Of a stretch of 10,875 nt of DNA, positions 7,265-10,875 are shown one piece after another. Position 1 is the first letter of the stretch. Each line of letters begins with the position of its first letter. Source of the DNA: an uncultured Lachnospiraceae bacterium (GTDB lineage Bacteria > Bacillota_A > Clostridia > Lachnospirales > Lachnospiraceae). Made by a program: the position numbers and the translations under genes. Location: positions 1-10,875 of the forward strand of contig CAMMZE010000018.1 in assembly GCA_946529195.1 (NCBI GenBank), read 5' to 3'. Below the pieces are notes generated by a model. The model was not told where the DNA came from, ran no database searches, and saw only the letters and a program-made list of their open reading frames with translations.

Positions 7265-7279
7265 TTAGCAGAAGCTAAC
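7265..7279 (+). promoter_or_regulatory. DtxR/IdeR-like box 1
   Basis: TTAGCAGAAGCTAAC is a palindrome-like TTAG-N6-CTAA unit, one of three in this interval with shared form TTAGCNNARRCTAAC. It follows the -10 of P1 by eight bases. TTAG/CTAA half-sites are characteristic of DtxR-family iron regulators, and such a regulator is encoded 1.1 kb downstream. Confidence 0.6.
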
Positions 7280-7338
7280 TAATCTCATGACTCTTCCATG
7301 AATACCCGGTTGAGAGAGATATATGATTTCGTACACAC

Positions 7339-7381
7339 AAAGAAGACCGCACTTCTTCCCTCAGAAGCAGCGGTCTTCTTT
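7339..7381 (+). terminator. Stem-loop in the flavodoxin leader, possible terminator or attenuator
   Basis: AAAGAAGACCGC (7339-7350) pairs perfectly over 12 bp with 7370-7381. A nested stem CTTCT/AGAAG (7352-7356 with 7363-7367) closes on a 6-base loop. The right arm ends in TTCTTT, which can act as a weak T tract after the GC-rich part. No long T run follows, so termination may be partial or conditional. Confidence 0.5.
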
Positions 7382-7437
7382 GCGTATAGCCGAAAAAAAA
7401 TATCTGCTGAATTGAAATATCTTCTCATTAAAACCTC

Positions 7438-7466
7438 TTGAATTAGCCAAGACTAACTGCTACAAT
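7438..7466 (+). promoter_or_regulatory. Flavodoxin promoter P2
   Basis: TTGAAT (7438-7443) and TACAAT (7461-7466) are 17 bp apart. DtxR-like box 2 fills most of the spacer and box 3 covers the predicted start region, so a bound repressor would block RNA polymerase directly. The start would fall near 7473, about 43 bases before the flavodoxin ATG. Confidence 0.65.
7443..7457 (+). promoter_or_regulatory. DtxR/IdeR-like box 2
   Basis: TTAGCCAAGACTAAC, the second copy of TTAGCNNARRCTAAC. It lies between the -35 and -10 of P2, overlapping the last base of the -35. Confidence 0.6.
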
Positions 7467-7477
7467 AAGGGCACATT

Positions 7478-7495
7478 GGTTAGCACAAACTAACC
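7478..7495 (+). promoter_or_regulatory. DtxR/IdeR-like box 3
   Basis: GGTTAGCACAAACTAACC is the most symmetrical of the three copies, with arms GGTTAG and CTAACC. It starts 12 bases after the -10 of P2 and ends six bases before the AGGAGG of flavodoxin, so it could block both initiation and early elongation. It begins 35 bp after the start of box 2 (core to core 37 bp). Confidence 0.65.
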
Positions 7496-7515
7496 TGCAA
7501 CAGGAGGAAATGGAA

Positions 7516-7941
7516 ATGGCAATTGTAGTAGCTTACTGGAGCGGAACAGGCAATACAGCAAAGGGCGCAGAGCTTGTAGCAGACGGCATCAGAGAGGCCG
7601 GCAAAGAGGCTCAGGTAGTGAATGTTGAAGAGTTTGCAGCAGCCGGATTAAAGGACTGCCCCGTATTTGCACTTGGATGCCCCGCAATGGGAGCTGAAGT
7701 TCTGGAAGAGGATACCATGGAAGGTTTTGTTGCAGAGGTAGAGTCTTTTGCAGCAGGCAAGAAGATCGGTCTTTTCGGTTCTTACGGATGGGGAGACGGC
7801 GAGTGGATGCGTGACTGGGTAAAGCGTATGGAAGACGCAGGCGCAACCGTTTACGGCGGCGAGTCCGCGATCTTCATGAATGAGCCCGATGGCGCAGAGG
7901 ATGATCTCAAGGGCCTGGGCAAGGAGCTGGCAGCACTGTAA
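7516..7941 (+). CDS. Flavodoxin (short-chain, clostridial type)
   Basis: This 141-residue cytoplasmic protein binds FMN and carries electrons at low potential, typically replacing ferredoxin when iron is scarce. The FMN phosphate loop SGTGNT (9-14) follows the first strand. The flavin loops are CPAMGAEVLEE (from 55) and GSYGWGDGEWMRDW (from 88), with W92 placed to stack on the ring. The order and length closely resemble the Clostridium beijerinckii flavodoxin. The ATG at 7516 is chosen over the one at 7510 because AGGAGG (7502-7507) is eight bases from the former but only two from the latter. Three DtxR-like boxes upstream suggest iron-dependent repression. It shares a terminator with the DUF2325 gene 48 bases downstream, so the two are probably co-transcribed. 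Confidence 0.95.
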   Translation: MAIVVAYWSGTGNTAKGAELVADGIREAGKEAQVVNVEEFAAAGLKDCPVFALGCPAMGAEVLEEDTMEGFVAEVESFAAGKKIGLFGSYGWGDGEWMRDWVKRMEDAGATVYGGESAIFMNEPDGAEDDLKGLGKELAAL

Positions 7942-7989
7942 AAAGGCGCAAACCGGCAGGCAAAGAGGAGAGAAAAAGGAGGACAGGGC

Positions 7990-8271
7990 ATGAGTATTGT
8001 TATCATTGGAGGCCATGACAGGATGGTCAGCCAGTATAAAAAGATCTGTAAGTCGCATAAGTGCAAGGCAAAGGTGTTCACACAGATGCCGGCGGACCTG
8101 GCCAGGCAGATCGGATGCCCCGACCTGTGCATTCTCTTTACCAACACGGTATCTCACAAGATGGTGCGCTGCGCACTGGATGAGGCAGAGAGAAAAAGCT
8201 TCAAGGTTGTGCGCAGCCACACCAGCAGCGGCTGTGCTTTGGAAGGGATTCTTCTCGAACACGCCAGCTGA
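7990..8271 (+). CDS. DUF2325 domain protein
   Basis: This 93-residue protein is entirely a DUF2325-type domain. It starts MSIVIIGGHDRM, continues with KAKVFTQMP and LFTNTVSHKMVR, and ends VVRSHTSSGCALEGIL, the pattern of a small Rossmann-like fold. Its biochemical function is not established. It has six cysteines (C20, C25, C43, C47, C61, C82) plus conserved H9, H56 and H77, enough for a metal or redox site, but that is inference. The start is supported by AAGGAGG 10-16 bases upstream. It follows flavodoxin in the same unit and so is probably expressed under iron limitation; from memory, clostridial genomes often place such genes near ferrous iron uptake genes. No feoA or feoB is present here. 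Confidence 0.85.
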   Translation: MSIVIIGGHDRMVSQYKKICKSHKCKAKVFTQMPADLARQIGCPDLCILFTNTVSHKMVRCALDEAERKSFKVVRSHTSSGCALEGILLEHAS

Positions 8272-8284
8272 GCCGGAAATACAC

Positions 8285-8336
8285 AAAAGACAGTCAGCTT
8301 CACAGGAGTCGTGCCCTGGAAGCTGACTGTCTTTTT
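8285..8336. terminator. Bidirectional terminator between DUF2325 and dtxR-family genes
   Basis: GACAGTCAGCTTC (8289-8301) pairs perfectly with 8319-8331. The stem extends inward through CAGG/CCTG (8303-8306 with 8315-8318) past a bulged A, and outward through AAAA (8285-8288) with T residues from 8332. T runs occur on both strands, so it can end the rightward flavodoxin unit and the leftward regulator gene. Confidence 0.9.
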
Positions 8337-8359
8337 GTCATTCATCTGTATTGTCAAAT

Positions 8360-8734
8360 TTACTGTTTTTGCGATTTCAAATACAAGTCTTTTAAAATCT
8401 GGAAACTTTCCTCGCTGAGGACATGTTCGACGCGGCAGGCATCTTTGGCAGCTGTATCAGCCGAAACACCGATCATCTGCAGGTAGCCGGCAATGATATT
8501 ATGGCGTTCGAATACCCGGATAGCGATTTCCCGGCCTGCCTCTGTCAGGGACAGATGGCTGCTGTCATCCATGTTGACGTATCCGTTCTCACGCAGCCGC
8601 TTCATAGCAACGCTGACACTGGGCTTGGAAAAGCCAAGGTGTCTGGCAACATCGATGGAACGTACGACATCCTTCTCCAAAGAGAGCATATAGATCGTTT
8701 CAAGATAATCTTCCGGAGATTCCTGCATCTTCAT
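8360..8734 (-). CDS. DtxR/MntR-family metal-dependent transcriptional regulator
   Basis: This 124-residue repressor has the DtxR winged helix (about 8-65; SIDVARHLGFSKPSVSVAMKRLRENGYV) and the helical dimerisation/metal domain (about 68-115). It lacks the C-terminal SH3-like domain of diphtheria DtxR, so its size is close to Bacillus MntR. Metal ligands by position are D9, E12, H78, C100, E103 and H104. The segment DACRVEHVLSEE matches the DtxR pattern C-x2-E-H, whereas MntR has Glu at the Cys position; D9 instead matches MntR (DtxR has Met). The Cys and the flavodoxin context favour iron over manganese, with moderate certainty. AAAGGAA lies nine bases before its ATG. It is transcribed towards the flavodoxin unit and is the likely ligand of the TTAGC boxes; no such box is visible in its own promoter. 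Confidence 0.92.
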   Translation of the reverse strand: MKMQESPEDYLETIYMLSLEKDVVRSIDVARHLGFSKPSVSVAMKRLRENGYVNMDDSSHLSLTEAGREIAIRVFERHNIIAGYLQMIGVSADTAAKDACRVEHVLSEESFQILKDLYLKSQKQ

Positions 8735-8767
8735 GGCAAATGATTCCTTTCTCTAAAGATTATGTAT

Positions 8768-8796
8768 ATATTACCACACTTTGCAGACGAAGGCAA
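8768..8796 (-). promoter_or_regulatory. Candidate promoter of the dtxR-family gene
   Basis: On the minus strand TTGCCT (8796-8791) and TAATAT (8773-8768) are 17 bp apart, within an AT-rich stretch 34 bases or more upstream of the ATG. The hexamers are moderate matches, so the call is tentative. Confidence 0.45.
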
Positions 8797-8820
8797 AGAC
8801 AGTAAAAAACTTTTCAGCGG

Positions 8821-8849
8821 TTGTAAAGGGAATTTTTATCTGTTATGAT
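8821..8849 (+). promoter_or_regulatory. Extended -10 promoter of the three-gene downstream unit
   Basis: TTGTAA (8821-8826) is followed after 17 bp by TATGAT (8844-8849). A TG one base upstream of the -10 (8841-8842) makes it an extended -10 element. It lies 34 bases before the start codon of the DUF3592-like gene and diverges from the dtxR-family promoter. Confidence 0.6.
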
Positions 8850-8882
8850 TAAAAAAGCGAAAAATGAAGGAGGTCACAGACT

Positions 8883-9326
8883 GTGTCTGGAAATTATATC
8901 GGGACGATTTTTGTTGTTGCGGTTTTTGCAGTTATTTTGCTCTATATCATCTGGAAGCCGTATCTTCGCGGGAAGAAGGTGCAGGCGGTCGTGGATGGTC
9001 ATTGCCATCCGGCGGACGGAGAGGACAGGGAGCTGATCTATATCTGCCGTTTTGCCTACAGAGATCAGAAGGGCGGCAAGAAGCAGTATTGCTATTCCAG
9101 GCGTCGTTTTGACACACAGGCGGAAGCGCGCGCGGAGTATCCCAAGGGCAAGGAAGTAGAGCTGCGGGTATTTGACAATCCTGACCGCAAGGATATGCCC
9201 AATGCCATGATCATGGGAGATCAGTCTGATCTGCGCCGTACGATCCTGTATACAGTTGCTCTGCTGGTCGGAGTGTCCGCCGTGCTGGTTGGAAACCTCT
9301 ACCTGGATACCCATGTGAAGTTTTAA
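8883..9326 (+). CDS. Two-pass membrane protein resembling DUF3592
   Basis: This 147-residue protein has an N-terminal membrane helix (about 6-24, IGTIFVVAVFAVILLYIIW), a soluble middle of about 90 residues, and a second helix near the C-terminus (about 119-140, TILYTVALLVGVSAVLVGNLYL). The middle reads as a small beta domain: KVQAVVDGHCHP, LIYICRFAYRD, KQYCYSRRRF, then KEVELRVFDNPDRK. This repeats the DUF3592 pattern of a YxxxF strand followed by a V.V.YDPxNP-like turn. The function of that family is not known. The GTG start is supported by AAGGAGG (8867-8873) nine bases upstream; no better ATG exists in frame. The NUDIX gene follows after three bases. The DUF3592 resemblance is by eye and moderate; the topology is clear. 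Confidence 0.75.
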   Translation: MSGNYIGTIFVVAVFAVILLYIIWKPYLRGKKVQAVVDGHCHPADGEDRELIYICRFAYRDQKGGKKQYCYSRRRFDTQAEARAEYPKGKEVELRVFDNPDRKDMPNAMIMGDQSDLRRTILYTVALLVGVSAVLVGNLYLDTHVKF

Positions 9327-9329
9327 GCC

Positions 9330-9869
9330 ATGCTGCTGACAACTCTGTGCTATATGGAACGGGACGGGCAGTACCTGATGCTGCACCGGACCAAGAAGGA
9401 AAAGGACATCAATAAGGATAAATGGATCGGCATCGGCGGCAAGTTCGAGGATAAGGAGAGCCCGGAGGATTGTCTGCTGCGGGAGGCCTTTGAGGAGACC
9501 GGCCTGCATCTGACAGACTACCGTTTCCGGGGGATCGTGACCTTTGTGACAGACCGCTATGAGACAGAATTTATGCATCTGTACTCCGCTTATGATTGGG
9601 AAGGGGATATGGAGGTCTGCGATGAAGGAGACCTGGAATGGCTTCCCATGGAAAAGGTCTTTGACCTGAAGATCTGGGAGGGAGATAAGATCTTTTTCTG
9701 GCTCATGCAGCACGATGCACCATTTTTCTCATTGAAACTGGAATATATCGGCGATGAGCTGGTGGTCTATGCCCTGGACGGTGAATATCACCGCCGCGAG
9801 GAGGGCGGGCCGGACCTGTTCACCGAGTTTCTGGAGACTTGCGCGCACCGCTATGACCGCACCAGGTAA
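9330..9869 (+). CDS. NUDIX hydrolase (MutT-like 8-oxo-dGTP diphosphatase group)
   Basis: This 179-residue protein contains a full NUDIX box from G37 to L59 that fits Gx5Ex7REUxEExGU, with R51, E52, E55 and E56 as catalytic and metal-binding residues. An N-terminal strand LCYMERDGQYLMLHRT and W32-IGIGGK lead into it, as in MutT/MTH1-type enzymes that hydrolyse oxidised or other nucleoside triphosphates to monophosphate and pyrophosphate. The C-terminal 40 residues extend beyond the core fold. The gene begins three bases after the preceding stop and has no clear SD, so it probably relies on translational coupling. Exact substrate cannot be told from sequence; sanitising of oxidised nucleotides is the most common role of this subgroup. 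Confidence 0.88.
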   Translation: MLLTTLCYMERDGQYLMLHRTKKEKDINKDKWIGIGGKFEDKESPEDCLLREAFEETGLHLTDYRFRGIVTFVTDRYETEFMHLYSAYDWEGDMEVCDEGDLEWLPMEKVFDLKIWEGDKIFFWLMQHDAPFFSLKLEYIGDELVVYALDGEYHRREEGGPDLFTEFLETCAHRYDRTR

Positions 9870-9904
9870 GCTGCGCCGCAGGGAGAGAAGGCGAGACCGA
9901 GGGT

Positions 9905-10831
9905 GTGAGAAAGACAGAATATTTTATTCATTCAACCAACGGGAAAAGCAGGCTGCATGTAATTGAATGGCAGCCGGAGGGAGAGATCCGGGCCATCCTG
10001 CAGATTGCGCACGGGATGGCGGAGTATATCGACCGCTATGACAGATTCGCCTCTGATCTGGCAGATGGGGGCATTCTGGTCATCGGAAATGATCATCTGG
10101 GCCACGGGCAGTCCGCGGAGGATGACGATGAGCTGGGTTATTTCCCGGGCGGCGGAAAGTCGGCAGTGGTTGTTGCCGATCTGTACAGGATCACGACGCA
10201 GATCCGGGCCAAACATCCTGAGGCGCCTTTTTTCCTGATGGGCCACAGCATGGGCTCTTTCCTGGCCAGACGCTACATCATGGAGCACGGAACAGGACTT
10301 TCCGGAGCTATTATCATGGGAACCGGCGCCCAGCCGCCGGCCACGCTCAAAGCAGCCAAAGCCCTTGCGGGGACGGTAGGACGCCTGCGCGGCGAACATT
10401 ACCGCAGTCCCCTGCTCAATAATCTGGCATTCGGGGCCTATAACAAACGGATCCCGGATGCGGCAACGCCCTTTGACTGGCTGTCGGTCAATCCGGAAAA
10501 TGTGAAAAAATACATCGCGGATCCTCACTGCGGCTATGTTTTCACAGTAAACGGATTCCAGACCCTTTTTGACGTTATCGGCTATATCCAGGAGGACGCC
10601 CATATCAGAAAGATCCCCGCAGATCTTCCTCTGCTCTTTGTGGCCGGAGAAGAAGATCCGGTTGGCGGCTACGCGAAGGATGTGAAGGCTGTCGCCAGTG
10701 CTTACCGCAAGGCAGGCATCAAGGAGATCAAAGAGATCTACTATAAGGGCTGCCGGCATGAGATCCTCAATGAGGAGGCCTATCCGCAGGTAGCAGCTGA
10801 TATCAGGGCTTTTCTGGAGGCACATATCTGA
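9905..10831 (+). CDS. Alpha/beta hydrolase (Hydrolase_4, monoacylglycerol-lipase-like)
   Basis: This 308-residue protein has the serine-hydrolase layout: an oxyanion region in QIAHGMAEYIDRYDRFASDL, NDHLGHGQS before the elbow, nucleophile S115 in GHSMGS (113-118), acid D251 in AGEEDPVGG, and H285 in GCRHEILNE. A cap region fills about 140-225. The overall pattern is that of monoacylglycerol lipases and lysophospholipases (peptidase S33-like Hydrolase_4), which cleave ester bonds of lipid-like substrates. No signal peptide is seen, so it should be cytoplasmic. It starts at GTG 9905; purine-rich GAAGG at 9887-9891 is rather distant and GAGGG at 9899-9903 too close, so initiation may be weak. It lies 35 bases after the NUDIX gene, probably in the same transcript. 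The true substrate is unknown. Confidence 0.88.
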   Translation: MRKTEYFIHSTNGKSRLHVIEWQPEGEIRAILQIAHGMAEYIDRYDRFASDLADGGILVIGNDHLGHGQSAEDDDELGYFPGGGKSAVVVADLYRITTQIRAKHPEAPFFLMGHSMGSFLARRYIMEHGTGLSGAIIMGTGAQPPATLKAAKALAGTVGRLRGEHYRSPLLNNLAFGAYNKRIPDAATPFDWLSVNPENVKKYIADPHCGYVFTVNGFQTLFDVIGYIQEDAHIRKIPADLPLLFVAGEEDPVGGYAKDVKAVASAYRKAGIKEIKEIYYKGCRHEILNEEAYPQVAADIRAFLEAHI

Positions 10832-10875
10832 TAGGGCACAAGATCACAGGAATACAAAAACGGAGAATGCAGGGG

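Larger units (their letters stand above)
7263..7384 (+). ncRNA. Candidate metal-regulated short transcript or leader RNA
   Basis: A transcript from P1 would run from about 7263 into the hairpin at 7339-7381, giving an RNA of about 120 nt that ends well before a second promoter closer to flavodoxin. Its promoter carries a Fur-like half-site and a DtxR-like box. It could be a small regulatory RNA, an attenuated leader, or the message for a tiny peptide (see findings). Only the promoter-operator-hairpin order is observed. Confidence 0.25.

Noticed and set aside
9932..10825. Open frame of 297 codons on the minus strand opposite the alpha/beta hydrolase
   Set aside because: The plus-strand frame has a complete catalytic triad; the antisense frame shows no motif.
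10832..10875. Possible start of another gene at ATG 10867 with CGGAGA upstream
   Set aside because: Only three codons are visible before the window ends and the SD is weak, so no gene can be supported.

Overview
The window looks like chromosome of a clostridial Firmicute, most likely a Lachnospiraceae-type gut anaerobe. This rests on strong AGGAGG-type ribosome binding sites, near-consensus sigma-A promoters, short intergenic gaps closed by stem-loop terminators, a Clostridium-type flavodoxin, a compact DtxR-family regulator, and a polyamine transporter with fused permease and binding protein. Base composition appears to be roughly half G+C. I see no transposase, integrase, phage gene, CRISPR array, tRNA or rRNA.

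Region 1 (1-2185) is the 3' part of a large gene whose start lies outside the window. Its C-terminus carries a PD-(D/E)XK nuclease signature of the DUF1887 type, as in CRISPR ancillary nucleases such as Card1/Can2. It sits behind a Rossmann-like, apparently degenerate CARF-like region, and no CRISPR locus is visible. A strong terminator closes it.

Region 2 (2187-6698) is a polyamine uptake operon: a consensus promoter, a three-fold 19-bp-phased operator-like repeat, an XRE-cupin regulator, then potA, potB and a fused potC-potD. The regulator presumably senses polyamine (or a related small molecule) and controls the operon, including itself. A 17-bp perfect hairpin ends it.

Region 3 (6675-8734) is a metal-response block. 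A short Fur-family regulator has a Fur-box-like site at its promoter, and that promoter is embedded in the preceding terminator hairpin. A 313-bp regulatory interval follows, with two promoters, three copies of TTAGCNNARRCTAAC (a DtxR/IdeR-like palindrome), a second Fur-like half-site, and a hairpin that could end a short RNA of about 120 nt. Then come a flavodoxin and a DUF2325 protein in one unit, a bidirectional terminator, and a convergent DtxR-family regulator that is the obvious candidate to bind the TTAGC boxes. The likely logic is that low iron derepresses flavodoxin, which replaces ferredoxin.

Region 4 (8821-10831) has its own extended -10 promoter and three co-directional genes: a two-pass membrane protein resembling DUF3592, a NUDIX hydrolase, and an alpha/beta hydrolase of the monoacylglycerol-lipase type. 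No functional link between them is evident. The last 44 bases hold no feature I can support.
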